Assembly: GCA_949545755.1 (NCBI GenBank)
Contig: CATITK010000021.1
Location: 1 to 55,273 of the forward strand
Reading direction: 5' to 3'
Length of the DNA: 55,273 bases
DNA from: Polaribacter sejongensis
GTDB lineage: Bacteria; Bacteroidota; Bacteroidia; Flavobacteriales; Flavobacteriaceae
This document shows, in pieces, positions 1 to 8,504 of the stretch. Both the position numbers and the translations under genes were made by a program. Every line of letters starts with the position of its first letter. Positions within the stretch are counted from its first letter, which is position 1. The notes beneath the pieces were generated by a model. The model was not told the DNA's origin and did not search any database. It worked only from the letters and a program-made list of their open reading frames with translations.

Positions 1-57
1 AGAAACATTGTTCCCAACCATTGCTTTTTTTCCTGTTAATTCACAAACTCTAGACAT
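1..57 (-). CDS. rpmB: 50S ribosomal protein L28, N-terminal fragment
   Basis: Only the first 19 codons are inside the window; the rest runs off the left edge. The minus-strand translation from the ATG at 57 reads MSRVCELTGKKAMVGNNVS, which is the conserved beginning of bacterial L28, a protein of the large ribosomal subunit. A -7 box lies 41 bases upstream of the ATG. The gene follows cinA on the same strand, 87 bases downstream of it. Identity rests on a short but highly characteristic N-terminus. Confidence 0.88.
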   Translation of the reverse strand, partial: MSRVCELTGKKAMVGNNVS

Positions 58-97
58 CTTTTCGACAGTATTTTTAGTGTTATCTCTAAACGAGGTG

Positions 98-129
98 CAA
101 ATCTACAAATAAATCTTACTCTGAACAAA
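98..129 (-). promoter_or_regulatory. rpmB promoter
   Basis: On the minus strand a TTTG (129-126) is followed after 20 bases by TAGATTTG (105-98), matching the Bacteroidetes -33/-7 pattern TTTG and TAnnTTTG. It would start transcription near position 93 and give rpmB a leader of about 35 bases, independent of cinA. Confidence 0.55.
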
Positions 130-144
130 ACAATTCATGAATTT

Positions 145-1386
145 TTAAAGAATTTCTTTCTGTATAATTTCAAGTGATTTACTCACTGTCTTATTAATCA
201 CTTTTTCCCGTGGTTGTCCAAAATTAAATTCTTGTACGATCTCTTTATCATCTGACACAAAAGCAATGTAAACCAAACCCACGCTTTTATCATTAAAATC
301 TTTGGTTGGGCCAGCGTTTCCTGTTACGGAAATTGCATAATTTGTTTGTAATTTCTCTCTGATTCCTCTTGCCATTTCTAAAGCAACTTCTTTACTAACT
401 AGTGTCTTATTTTTAATTGTTTTAGGAGATACATTTAACAAATTAATTTTTGTTTCTGCTGAATAAGCAACAATACTTCCCTTAAAATAAGCCGAAGCGC
501 CAGCAATTGAAACAATAGTTGCTGCTATCTTACCTCCAGTTAAGCTTTCTGCCGTAGCAATTGTGTGGTTCTTTTTCTTCAACAACGCTCCTACTCTTTT
601 TTCTAATGAGCTATCATCATCTAAACCCGTAATAATTTCTGGTATTCGTTGGTAAATTTCATCAACTTTTTTAGCTAATTTTTTTTCAAGAATCTCTTTG
701 TTTTCTCCTTTGCCCGATAAGCGCAAACGAACTCTACCAAAAGAGGGCAAATAAGCTAGCTTTATATAATGTGGGAGGTTGTTTTCTATATCTTCAATTC
801 TTTCTGCAATTGTACTTTCTCCCTGTCCATAGGTCATTATTGTTCTATGGATGATAAAAGGCAACTTAAATTGCTGTTGAATTCTTGGTAAAACTTGATG
901 GGTAATCAAACCTTTCATTTCATAAGGAACACCTGGAAGTGATACAAATAAGGTCTCATTTTCATAAAACCACATTCCTGGTGCGGTACCAAAATCATTC
1001 ATTAATAAGGTTGCTTTTGAAGGCAACTCCGCCTGAGTTCGTTGAATTTCCCTAAATGGATGATTGATTTTTTTAAATAATTTTTGAATGTGAGCAACCA
1101 CTTCTGGGTATTCAATAGTAGCAGTATCATTAAAAAACTTTGCAATTGTTTTTTTAGTAATATCATCTTTTGTTGGACCTAAACCCCCTGTAATAATAAT
1201 AATATCTACTCTTTCTTGTGCTTCTTTAAAAGCATTAAGAATGTGCTGTTCTTCATCTTGAATCGAAGTTATCTGATACACTGAAACTCCAATTTTATTC
1301 AATTGCTGACCAATCCATTGTGAATTTGTATCTACTATTTGACCTATCAAAATCTCGTCTCCTATCGTTATTATCTCTGCGTTCAT
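145..1386 (-). CDS. cinA: CinA family protein (NMN amidase / damage-inducible protein)
   Basis: 413 residues, the normal length for two-domain CinA. The N-terminal part (about 1-170) is the MoaB/MogA-like fold with GDEILIGQIVDTNS at the start and TGGLGPTKDD near residue 70. The C-terminal part (about 255-410) is the CinA amidase domain with TAESLTGG and SVTGNAGP, which in characterised relatives deamidates nicotinamide mononucleotide in pyridine-nucleotide recycling. The ATG at 1386 follows a clear -7 box (1416-1409), so it heads its own transcript and lies upstream of rpmB. Cytosolic. No defect is seen. Confidence 0.93.
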   Translation of the reverse strand: MNAEIITIGDEILIGQIVDTNSQWIGQQLNKIGVSVYQITSIQDEEQHILNAFKEAQERVDIIIITGGLGPTKDDITKKTIAKFFNDTATIEYPEVVAHIQKLFKKINHPFREIQRTQAELPSKATLLMNDFGTAPGMWFYENETLFVSLPGVPYEMKGLITHQVLPRIQQQFKLPFIIHRTIMTYGQGESTIAERIEDIENNLPHYIKLAYLPSFGRVRLRLSGKGENKEILEKKLAKKVDEIYQRIPEIITGLDDDSSLEKRVGALLKKKNHTIATAESLTGGKIAATIVSIAGASAYFKGSIVAYSAETKINLLNVSPKTIKNKTLVSKEVALEMARGIREKLQTNYAISVTGNAGPTKDFNDKSVGLVYIAFVSDDKEIVQEFNFGQPREKVINKTVSKSLEIIQKEIL

Positions 1387-1408
1387 TCTTTTTTGGTTAC
1401 ACCGTTGC

Positions 1409-1416
1409 CAAATATA
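1409..1416 (-). promoter_or_regulatory. cinA -7 box
   Basis: TATATTTG on the minus strand, an exact TAnnTTTG match, with its last base 23 bases before the cinA ATG. No convincing -33 TTTG is seen at the usual distance. Confidence 0.5.
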
Positions 1417-1631
1417 AAAGCTCTTTTTTGTTTATCTCTTTTATTGACATTCTCTTTAATTATTTACAAAAACTAACAAATGAAACAAACCAAAAACAAC
1501 AACTTATTGACTTCTATTATATTCTTCTACAAACTTGTGAAAATATTTGTCGATAAATCTAAACGACTTCTAACAGATTGTTTTGGTTCGATAGTCGAAA
1601 AAAAATAAAGTATCGCACGCAATTTTATTTC

Positions 1632-2240
1632 TTATTTCACTCTAATATTAAAAGCCTCTTCACCCTCTAAAACACCTTTTAAGATATCGTTTTCTAACAC
1701 TTTTCCAACTCCTGCTGGAGTTCCTGTAAAAATGATATCGCCTTTTTTTAAGGTGAAATATTGAGAAACATATGAGATTAATTCGTCTGTTTTCCACAAC
1801 ATTGCATTTGTGTTTCCATCTTGAACAATTTCATTATTCTTATATAATTGAAATTTTAAATTTCCTAAATCAAATTGCTCTTTTGGGTAAAACTGACCCA
1901 CAACGGCACTTCCGTCAAAAGCTTTAGCTTTTTCCCAAGGCAATCCTTTTTCCTTGCATTTTGCTTGAACATCTCGTGCAGTAAAATCGATTCCTAATCC
2001 GATTTCATCATAATATTTATGCGCAAACTTTGTAGCGATGTGTTTCCCCACTTTATTAATTTTAACCAAAACCTCTACCTCGTAATGGACATCATTAGAA
2101 AATGGTGGAATAAAAAACGGGTTTTTTTTGGGTAAAATAGCGGAGTCTGGCTTCAGAAAAACGACAGGACTACTGGGTCTTTCATTGGCTAACTCTTCAA
2201 TATGCTTTGCGTAATTGCGCCCAATACAGATTATTTTCAT
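1632..2240 (-). CDS. Fumarylacetoacetate hydrolase (FAH) family protein
   Basis: 202 residues, the size of single-domain FAHD1-like proteins. It starts with MKIICIGRNYAKHIEEL and carries the FAH-fold signatures FLKP (about 28), HYEVEVLV with the metal-binding glutamates (about 52), GIDFTARDVQ (about 85) and FTGTPAGVG near the C-terminus. Relatives cleave acylpyruvates or decarboxylate oxaloacetate; which substrate this enzyme uses cannot be read from the sequence. Cytosolic. It stands alone between cinA and purU with 245 and 96 bases of spacer, so operon membership is unclear. Confidence 0.88.
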   Translation of the reverse strand: MKIICIGRNYAKHIEELANERPSSPVVFLKPDSAILPKKNPFFIPPFSNDVHYEVEVLVKINKVGKHIATKFAHKYYDEIGLGIDFTARDVQAKCKEKGLPWEKAKAFDGSAVVGQFYPKEQFDLGNLKFQLYKNNEIVQDGNTNAMLWKTDELISYVSQYFTLKKGDIIFTGTPAGVGKVLENDILKGVLEGEEAFNIRVK

Positions 2241-2336
2241 TTTCCCATCGTAATCTTCCTAAAGGGAAGAAACTCATACTTTTATTTATTACTTTTTTTA
2301 CAACAGTTTTTTCCTTCTAGAGAAATTAAAAAGGGA

Positions 2337-3206
2337 TTACTCCCCAGCTTCCGGAAAAACAATCGCTCTGTTTCCTGAAACGATAATTTGATTATTCAAA
2401 TGATTTTTTACAGCACTAGCTAAGACCAATTTCTCTATGTCTGCTCCAATTCTTTTTAATGTTGTTGGAGTACTTTCATGGGTTACAGGTTTTACATCTT
2501 GTTCAATAATAGGACCTTCATCTAAATCTTCCGTAGCATAGTGAGCTGTTGCTCCGATAAGCTTCACACCTCTTTCATAGGCCTTTTTATAAGGATTAGC
2601 TCCTTGAAAAGCAGGTAAAAAAGAATGATGAATATTGATAATTCTCTCAGGATAATGATTGATAAAATCCGATGATAAAATTTGCATATACCTCGCCATA
2701 ATTATCAAATCTATTTCATTTGAATCTAATAATTGGATCATTTGAGATTCTTGTTCCAACTTCGTTTCTTTTGTAACAGGCAAATAATGATAAGGGATGT
2801 TAAACATTTCTGCAATTGGTCTCAGCTTATCATGATTACTAATAATCATTTTCACATTACAATCTAGGCGTCCCTCTTTGGATCGCTCTAACAAATCGTA
2901 CAAATTATGACTGGTATGGGAAACCATAATAGCAACATTTTGTTTTTTGTTTCCATAATTTACTGACCAGTTAAAACCCAAAGGCGTTGCCAATTCTAAG
3001 AAACTATTTTCTAATGCTGTTTTTGAAATATTGGTTCCTTCTGCATTTAAACGAACACGCATAAAATATGTGTTTTCAATGGAATTTACATATTGCTGAC
3101 AACTTAAAATATTAAATCCTTTGTCATAAAAGAAACTAGTGATTTTTGCAACCAATCCTTTTTGATCTGGACATTTTATTAAAAAAGTAACTATTTGTGA
3201 TTTCAT
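2337..3206 (-). CDS. purU: Formyltetrahydrofolate deformylase
   Basis: 289 residues, the family's usual length. An N-terminal ACT domain (about 5-85, beginning TFLIKCPDQKGLVAKI) is followed by the formyltransferase-like catalytic domain. The catalytic signature NIHHSFLPAF is at about residue 195, with HYATEDLDEGPIIEQDV about 30 residues later supplying the Asp. The enzyme hydrolyses 10-formyl-THF to formate and THF, balancing one-carbon pools and feeding formate to PurT-type reactions. The ATG at 3206 gives a complete ACT domain. It is 67 bases downstream of menB on the same strand. Confidence 0.94.
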   Translation of the reverse strand: MKSQIVTFLIKCPDQKGLVAKITSFFYDKGFNILSCQQYVNSIENTYFMRVRLNAEGTNISKTALENSFLELATPLGFNWSVNYGNKKQNVAIMVSHTSHNLYDLLERSKEGRLDCNVKMIISNHDKLRPIAEMFNIPYHYLPVTKETKLEQESQMIQLLDSNEIDLIIMARYMQILSSDFINHYPERIINIHHSFLPAFQGANPYKKAYERGVKLIGATAHYATEDLDEGPIIEQDVKPVTHESTPTTLKRIGADIEKLVLASAVKNHLNNQIIVSGNRAIVFPEAGE

Positions 3207-3273
3207 TTGATATTATTCAAAAATTAAATAATTTAAAGATTGGAATCTAAGAGAGTTCAAACTAAAAACTAAA

Positions 3274-4113
3274 CTATGGTATCCATTTTTTAGGAAAATT
3301 AGGCTTTCTTTTTTCAAGAAAAGCATCTCTTCCTTCTTTTGCTTCGTCCGTCATATAGGCCAAACGAGTTGCTTCACCAGCAAATACTTGCTGACCAACC
3401 ATACCATCATCAGTTAAATTCATAGCAAACTTTAACATTTTTATAGACGTTGGACTTTTTTCTAAAATTTCTTGTGCCCATTCATAAGCCGTACTTTCTA
3501 ACTCATCATGGGGAATTACTGCATTTACCATTCCCATATCATAAGCCTCTTGCGCAGAGTAATTTCTTCCTAAAAAGAAAATTTCTCTAGCTCTTTTCTG
3601 TCCCACCATTTTTGCAAGATATGCTGATCCATAGCCCCCATCAAAAGAAGTAACATCTGCATCCGTTTGCTTAAAAATAGCATGTTCTTTACTTGCTAAA
3701 GTTAAATCGCAAACTACGTGTAAACTATGACCTCCTCCAACAGCCCAGCCCGGAACTACAGCAATTACTGCTTTTGGCATGAACCGAATCAAACGCTGAA
3801 CTTCTAAAATATTTAATCTATGATAGCCATCCTCACCAACATAACCTTGATGACCACGCGCTTTTTGATCTCCACCTGAACAAAAAGAATATACTCCGTC
3901 TTTGGTACTTGGTCCTTCTGCAGAAAGCAACACAACACCAATATTTACATCTTCGCCAGCATCATAGAAAGCATCATACAATTCTTTGGTTGTTTTTGGT
4001 CTAAAAGCATTTCTAATATTAGGTCTATTAAACGCTATTCTAGCAACTCCATTACATTTTTTGTATGTAATATCTTCAAATTCTTTAACAGTTTTCCACT
4101 CGGGTTGTATCAT
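3274..4113 (-). CDS. menB: 1,4-dihydroxy-2-naphthoyl-CoA synthase
   Basis: Crotonase-fold enzyme of menaquinone synthesis that closes the second ring of O-succinylbenzoyl-CoA. Visible signatures are FNRPNIRNAFRPKT, the oxyanion/active-site segment SFCSGGDQKARG, GWAVGGGHSLHVVCDLT, the TSFDGGYGSAYLA active-site loop and the C-terminal FLEKRKPNFPKKWIP typical of MenB. I place the start at the ATG at 4113 (279 residues); an in-frame ATG at 4149 would add 12 residues but would leave only about 13 bases to the -7 box at 4170-4163 and is not typical. menD lies 1.7 kb away on the same strand, separated by a divergent gene. Confidence 0.94.
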   Translation of the reverse strand: MIQPEWKTVKEFEDITYKKCNGVARIAFNRPNIRNAFRPKTTKELYDAFYDAGEDVNIGVVLLSAEGPSTKDGVYSFCSGGDQKARGHQGYVGEDGYHRLNILEVQRLIRFMPKAVIAVVPGWAVGGGHSLHVVCDLTLASKEHAIFKQTDADVTSFDGGYGSAYLAKMVGQKRAREIFFLGRNYSAQEAYDMGMVNAVIPHDELESTAYEWAQEILEKSPTSIKMLKFAMNLTDDGMVGQQVFAGEATRLAYMTDEAKEGRDAFLEKRKPNFPKKWIP

Positions 4114-4162
4114 AATTTTGTATTTTAGACGTTCTGGTTGGAAGAACAAAATAAATTGGTTA

Positions 4163-4170
4163 CAAAAATA
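4163..4170 (-). promoter_or_regulatory. menB -7 box
   Basis: TATTTTTG on the minus strand, an exact TAnnTTTG match. It predicts a transcript beginning about 45 bases before the ATG at 4113 and so supports that start over the one at 4149. Confidence 0.45.
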
Positions 4171-4184
4171 AAAGATTCAAATTT

Positions 4185-5342
4185 ATGATAAAGAAATCGT
4201 TCTCACTAATATTTCTGCTGTTTTGCCTTTCTGGGTTTTCACAAAAAATCATTGAAAAAAAATTTAAGTCAAAAATATTAGAATCAACTAGAAATCTAAA
4301 AATTTATTTACCACAAGGTTATGAAAAAGATAGTGTTAAAAATTACCCATTAACAGTCGTTTTTGATGCAGAATACTTGTTTGATGTCTATGTTGGTAAT
4401 TCCGTTTTATTTGCTGCAAAAGACAAAGCTCCAAAACAAATTGTTGTTGGTATTTCTATGGAGAAAACGAGAAAAAAAGACACTTACTTCAATTTAGATA
4501 ATGGCAGTTTAACTGCAAATAATACCGCTTTTTATCAATTTATTAGAGATGAAGTACTCTTTTATATGGAAAGTACTTACAGAACTTCTCCTTTTATTTC
4601 TTTGATTGGAGAAGGAACTTCTGCCAATTTAATTAGTCATTATTTGCAAGAATCAACACCTTATATCAATTCATACATATGTATTAATCCTACTTTTTCA
4701 AATTTTGCTGAACAACAGTTTCAATCTTATAATTTTTCTAAATTTAAAAAAGAAGACAATACTTTTTATTTTTACACAAATAATTCCACATCATTTTCAA
4801 CAAAAAAACAAGCCAAAATAGGACAAGTACAAATACGTATGTCATCGCTTAAATTAAAGAATTTTAATGTCGTAAATGACACCATTTTTACAAACAGCAG
4901 TGTCTCTGCAATTAGTGAAGCAATTCCTAGAGCCATCAATAAAGTTTTTGGAATTTATGCAGCAATTTCTAGAGAAGAGTTTGATAAAAATATAAAAGAC
5001 CTCTCTCCTATTGACGCAATTGCTTATTTAGAAAACAAGTATCTAGAAATTGATTTCCTTTTTGGAAGCAGCTTGAAAATCAGAGAACGAGATATTTATG
5101 CTGTAGAAAAATTAATTATTGAAAAAGAAAATGGAGATTATTTGCGCGAGTTTGGTAAAATGATTTTAGAACTATTCCCAACTTCTCATTTGGGTGATTA
5201 TTATATAGGTAGATATTATGAAACTGGAAAACAGATCAAAAAAGCATTAAAGAATTACAGAAATGGATATGGAAAAATGGATCCTACTGACCCAAATGCG
5301 GATGCTTTTTATGAAAATATTTTAAGACTCAATAGCCAGTAA
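4185..5342 (+). CDS. Secreted esterase-like alpha/beta-hydrolase, probably lacking the nucleophile
   Basis: 385 residues. An N-terminal signal peptide (about 1-19, MIKKSFSLIFLLFCLSGFSQ) is followed by a putative esterase fold (about 25-260) with the YLPQGYEKDSVKNYPLTVVFD opening of the esterase D/Fes group split here as LPQGYEKDS and YPLTVVFD. The C-terminal third looks TPR-like (GDYYIGRYYETGKQIKKALK). Related flavobacterial proteins have a G-x-S-x-x-A nucleophile elbow; here the matching segment reads SLIGEGTSANL, so the Ser position appears to be Gly. It is divergent from menB with 71 bases between the ATGs. Probably periplasmic; activity uncertain. Confidence 0.72.
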   Translation: MIKKSFSLIFLLFCLSGFSQKIIEKKFKSKILESTRNLKIYLPQGYEKDSVKNYPLTVVFDAEYLFDVYVGNSVLFAAKDKAPKQIVVGISMEKTRKKDTYFNLDNGSLTANNTAFYQFIRDEVLFYMESTYRTSPFISLIGEGTSANLISHYLQESTPYINSYICINPTFSNFAEQQFQSYNFSKFKKEDNTFYFYTNNSTSFSTKKQAKIGQVQIRMSSLKLKNFNVVNDTIFTNSSVSAISEAIPRAINKVFGIYAAISREEFDKNIKDLSPIDAIAYLENKYLEIDFLFGSSLKIRERDIYAVEKLIIEKENGDYLREFGKMILELFPTSHLGDYYIGRYYETGKQIKKALKNYRNGYGKMDPTDPNADAFYENILRLNSQ

Positions 5343-5396
5343 TTAGTTGTTGATTATTAAAAATATAAAAATCTGAGACTAGAAGAAACTCACATG

Positions 5397-5849
5397 TTAC
5401 TTCAACAATAGAATTCTATCTTGCTTAATATCAATTCTTTTTTGCTTATACAAATTTCCAATTGCTTTTTTAAATGCTTTTTTACTCATCTTCATATGAA
5501 AACGAATAGAATCTGGAGAACTTTTATCTGTGATTAAAATAAACCCTTCTCTACTATCTTTTAATTTAGCAAGCACTTTGTCTACATCAGAATCAATAAC
5601 GTTTCTAAAGCCTTGTGGCCTTAGGGAAACATCTATTTTTCCATCTTCACGAATATTCTTTATATAACCAGTAACTTCCATATTTTCTTCTAATTCCTGA
5701 AAAACCTCACTTCTAAAAAGTAAACCATCAAATTCTTCATTTATTAAAACGGTATACCCCAAACCAGTTTCAGTTTCAATGATTAACCGTACTTTGTCTC
5801 CTTCTTGTAAATCCATCTCTCCTTCCTGTAAATCCTCTTGTAAATCCAT
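5397..5849 (-). CDS. CvfB-like S1/winged-helix RNA-binding protein, short form
   Basis: 150 residues. It matches the C-terminal half of CvfB proteins: one S1-type domain (about 15-75, with GYIKNIREDGKIDVSL) followed by the winged-helix tail (about 85-150, with MSKKAFKKAIGNLYKQKRI). Full CvfB proteins are about 280 residues with two further S1 domains in front, so this one is short. The stop of menD and this ATG overlap as TAATG, indicating translational coupling. The N-terminus repeats the block DLQEG three times (see findings); an internal ATG at 5816 could serve instead. Role presumably RNA or nucleic-acid binding; the exact job is unknown. Confidence 0.75.
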   Translation of the reverse strand: MDLQEDLQEGEMDLQEGDKVRLIIETETGLGYTVLINEEFDGLLFRSEVFQELEENMEVTGYIKNIREDGKIDVSLRPQGFRNVIDSDVDKVLAKLKDSREGFILITDKSSPDSIRFHMKMSKKAFKKAIGNLYKQKRIDIKQDRILLLK

Positions 5850-7519
5850 TATTCTATCTGTTTAAAATATGATGTCAAAATTAAGTCATTTTCACCGCTT
5901 GGCGTAAAAATCTCTAGTATTTTAGGTTTTTCTGATACTTCATAAAAACCCTCTAATTGTTCTTTAAGGCTTGCTGTTGAAAACACTTTTTCATACGAAA
6001 ATTCGTGCATTTTACTTAAATGTTCTGCTGTTAGGCAATGAGGCGTTTCAAAATAACTAGCAACATTTGTTGTTTTGGGTCCAGGAATAATTTTAAAAAT
6101 TCCACCGCCAGAGTTATTGACTAATATAATTCTAAAATTTGCAGGAATGTTCGAATTCCACAATCCATTACTATCATAAAAAAAACTTAAATCTCCTGTA
6201 ATAAAAACAGTCTGATTTTTGGTTGCAAAAGCAGCTCCTATTGCAGTAGAAGTACTTCCATCAATACCACTTGTACCTCTATTACAGAAGACATGTTGTG
6301 TTTTATGAAGAGGAAACAATTGTGCATATCTAATCATTGAACTGTTACTAATTTGTAACTGACAATTGATAGGAATACTTTCTAAAACTTGTTCAAAAAC
6401 TTTAAAATCAGAATGTTTTGTTTTTGATAAATATGCAGCATGCTTTACTCTTTTTTCGTTACGAATTTGCAACCATCTTGGTTGATAATCGCTTTCTAAA
6501 AACACCATAGACTTCTTAAATTTAGAGAAGAAAGCTACTGGTTTTCTTTGAATAAATTCTGACAAGCAAAAAAACGTGTCTGTCGCTTTTTCATTTGCAA
6601 TATTCCAATGATGTTTTGGTGGATACTTTCTTAAAAATTGTTTTATCTTTTTAGAAACAATCATGCCTCCAAAAGTAATGAGAACCTCAGGTTGTAAATC
6701 TTGAAACTGAGTTTGAGTCAATGAAAAAATTAATTGATCAATAGAATTTACGAAATTTCTGTGATGTAAATTAGACGAAGTTTCTGTTAGAATAATAACA
6801 GATTCATCTTCGGCATAAACATCCATTAATTTTTGCAAATCAGCATCAGGATAAAGAACACCTACTAATATCATTTTCTTTTTGGCTGTATTCCAAATTG
6901 AAGTTAGCTTCTTATAATCAACCAATTGTTTTGGTTCATTCGCATAAAGGGCAGTAACATTTAATTTTTCAAAATTAAAATTTTTTAACTCAGCAACTGT
7001 TTCATACAAAGGTTCGTCAAAAGGAACATTAATATGAACAGGTCCTTTTTTTGAAAATGCTATTTGTAAGGCTTCAATTATCAATTTTAAGTTGGGAGTT
7101 TGGAGCTTAGAATTTTCGACTAAATTTGCTGAAAACAAAATATGATTTTCAAATACGTTTTCTTGCCGAATTGTTTGCCCGTCTCCAATGTCAATTAAGT
7201 GTTTTGGTCTGTCAGCAGAAATCACAACTAGCGGGATATTACTATAAAATGCTTCTGCTATTGCAGGGTAGTAATTCAACAAAGCAGAACCTGAAGTGCA
7301 TAAAATTGCAACAGGTTTTTGCGTTTGTTGCGCAATTCCTAAAGCAAAAAAAGCAGCACAGCGTTCATCAACAACACTTAACGTTTCTATTTCTGGATGA
7401 TTACAAAAACCGATGGTAAGTGGTGCACTCCTTGAACCTGGAGAAATAACAACAGTATCAATATTAAATTGATAACATGCTGAAACGACAATTTGTGCGA
7501 GTTCTTTTTTTGGATACAT
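5849..7519 (-). CDS. menD: 2-succinyl-5-enolpyruvyl-6-hydroxy-3-cyclohexene-1-carboxylate synthase
   Basis: 556 residues, standard for MenD. It is a thiamine-diphosphate enzyme joining isochorismate and 2-oxoglutarate in menaquinone synthesis. The N-terminus has the diagnostic VISPGSRSAPLTIGF, then CTSGSALLNYYPAIAEA and DRP; the C-terminal ThDP/Mg2+ domain shows NRGTSGIDGSTSTAIG and GDLSFFYDSNGLW. The ATG at 7519 precedes the family's conserved first helix. It is followed by the CvfB-like gene with a TAATG overlap. Two inverted repeats lie between it and the upstream aldolase gene, one of them 2 bases from the ATG. Confidence 0.94.
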   Translation of the reverse strand: MYPKKELAQIVVSACYQFNIDTVVISPGSRSAPLTIGFCNHPEIETLSVVDERCAAFFALGIAQQTQKPVAILCTSGSALLNYYPAIAEAFYSNIPLVVISADRPKHLIDIGDGQTIRQENVFENHILFSANLVENSKLQTPNLKLIIEALQIAFSKKGPVHINVPFDEPLYETVAELKNFNFEKLNVTALYANEPKQLVDYKKLTSIWNTAKKKMILVGVLYPDADLQKLMDVYAEDESVIILTETSSNLHHRNFVNSIDQLIFSLTQTQFQDLQPEVLITFGGMIVSKKIKQFLRKYPPKHHWNIANEKATDTFFCLSEFIQRKPVAFFSKFKKSMVFLESDYQPRWLQIRNEKRVKHAAYLSKTKHSDFKVFEQVLESIPINCQLQISNSSMIRYAQLFPLHKTQHVFCNRGTSGIDGSTSTAIGAAFATKNQTVFITGDLSFFYDSNGLWNSNIPANFRIILVNNSGGGIFKIIPGPKTTNVASYFETPHCLTAEHLSKMHEFSYEKVFSTASLKEQLEGFYEVSEKPKILEIFTPSGENDLILTSYFKQIE

Positions 7520-7521
7520 TA

Positions 7522-7547
7522 TTTTAAATCTTTTTTAAGATTTAAAA
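7522..7547. repeat. Inverted repeat just before the menD start
   Basis: An 11-bp perfect AT-rich stem (7522-7532 with 7537-7547) around a 4-base TTTT loop, ending 2 bases from the menD ATG. In the mRNA it would lie over the initiation region. It may affect translation or be a simple leftover of intergenic decay. Confidence 0.5.
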
Positions 7548-7551
7548 GTTG

Positions 7552-7607
7552 TTAGTTTTTGGTTCGTAGTTATTAGTAAGCACCATTAACTTACAACCAA
7601 AAACTAA
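7552..7607. repeat. 13-bp inverted repeat between fsa and menD
   Basis: TTAGTTTTTGGTT (7552-7564) is perfectly complementary to 7595-7607, with a 30-base loop that itself contains a short GTAAG/CTTAC pairing. It lies 7 bases past the stop of the upstream minus-strand aldolase gene and could act as a weak terminator for it; there is no long T tract. Confidence 0.4.
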
Positions 7608-7614
7608 AAACGAT

Positions 7615-8268
7615 TTAGTTACCTTTCTGATAATCTGCTAAAAACTTTGCCAATCCACTGTCTGTTAATGGGTGTCTCAACAAGCCTTCAATTGCACTTA
7701 GCGGTCCAGTCATAACATCAGAGCCTAGCTTTGCACAATCAATAATATGCATTGTATGACGGACAGAAGCTGCTAAAATTTGGGTTTCAAAACCGTAATT
7801 ATCATAAATTAAACGAATTTCTGAAATCAAGTTTAAACCATCTGTAGAAATATCATCTAAACGACCAATAAAAGGAGAAACATAGGTTGCTCCTGCTTTT
7901 GCTGCCAACAATGCTTGACCTGCTGAAAACACTAAGGTTACGTTCGTTTTAATTCCTTTTGAAGAAAAATATTTACATGCTTTTACACCATCTTTTATCA
8001 TTGGTAATTTTACCACAATTTGCGGGTTTAATGCGGCCAAAGCCTCACCTTCTTTTACCATTCCTTCATAATCTGTAGCAATAACTTCTGCAGAAACATC
8101 CCCTGCTACCAGCTCACAAATTTCTTTATAGTGGTTGATAATGTTTGCTTCTCCAGTAATTCCTTCTTTTGCCATTAAAGATGGGTTTGTAGTCACACCA
8201 TCTAAAATCCCCAAAGCTTGCGCTTCTTTAATTTGGGCTAAATTTGCAGTATCAATAAAAAATTTCAT
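7615..8268 (-). CDS. fsa: Fructose-6-phosphate aldolase / small transaldolase
   Basis: 217 residues, the compact MipB/TalC class of transaldolases. It begins [20 protein letters not shown] and has [14 protein letters not shown], the Schiff-base lysine in VVKLPM (about residue 86), [28 protein letters not shown] and the C-terminal phosphate loop region. Members act as transaldolase (sedoheptulose-7-P plus glyceraldehyde-3-P) or as fructose-6-phosphate aldolase; the sequence alone does not decide which. Cytosolic pentose-phosphate metabolism. It is 95 bases upstream of menD on the same strand and 237 bases downstream of the SDR gene. Confidence 0.9.
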   Translation of the reverse strand: MKFFIDTANLAQIKEAQALGILDGVTTNPSLMAKEGITGEANIINHYKEICELVAGDVSAEVIATDYEGMVKEGEALAALNPQIVVKLPMIKDGVKACKYFSSKGIKTNVTLVFSAGQALLAAKAGATYVSPFIGRLDDISTDGLNLISEIRLIYDNYGFETQILAASVRHTMHIIDCAKLGSDVMTGPLSAIEGLLRHPLTDSGLAKFLADYQKGN

Positions 8269-8504
8269 TGTATATAAATATTTAATTGTTTTTTTGGGGC
8301 CTGCCTGCTGCAGACTTTTTCGAACGGAATTTTAGTTGCATTTTTTTTATTATTCTTGATACGAAACACCAAAAGCGTGAAACGCAAACTGATAATAAAA
8401 TGGTTTATCACTACAATCCCTCTCGCAAAGATAGTTACTTGCTTATAATTTTAGTACAGGAATAAAAAGTATTTTTCTGTCATTTACAAAAAACGCCTTT
8501 AAAA

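Noticed and set aside
1320-1556. A plus-strand reading frame of 78 codons overlapping the start of cinA
   Set aside because: It is antisense to cinA and its promoter, has no family features and its composition looks like reversed coding sequence.
8299-8315. GC-rich motif GCCTGCCTGCTGCAGAC between fsa and the SDR gene
   Set aside because: It resembles fragments of intergenic repeats in flavobacteria, but there is no second copy in the window and no clear structure.
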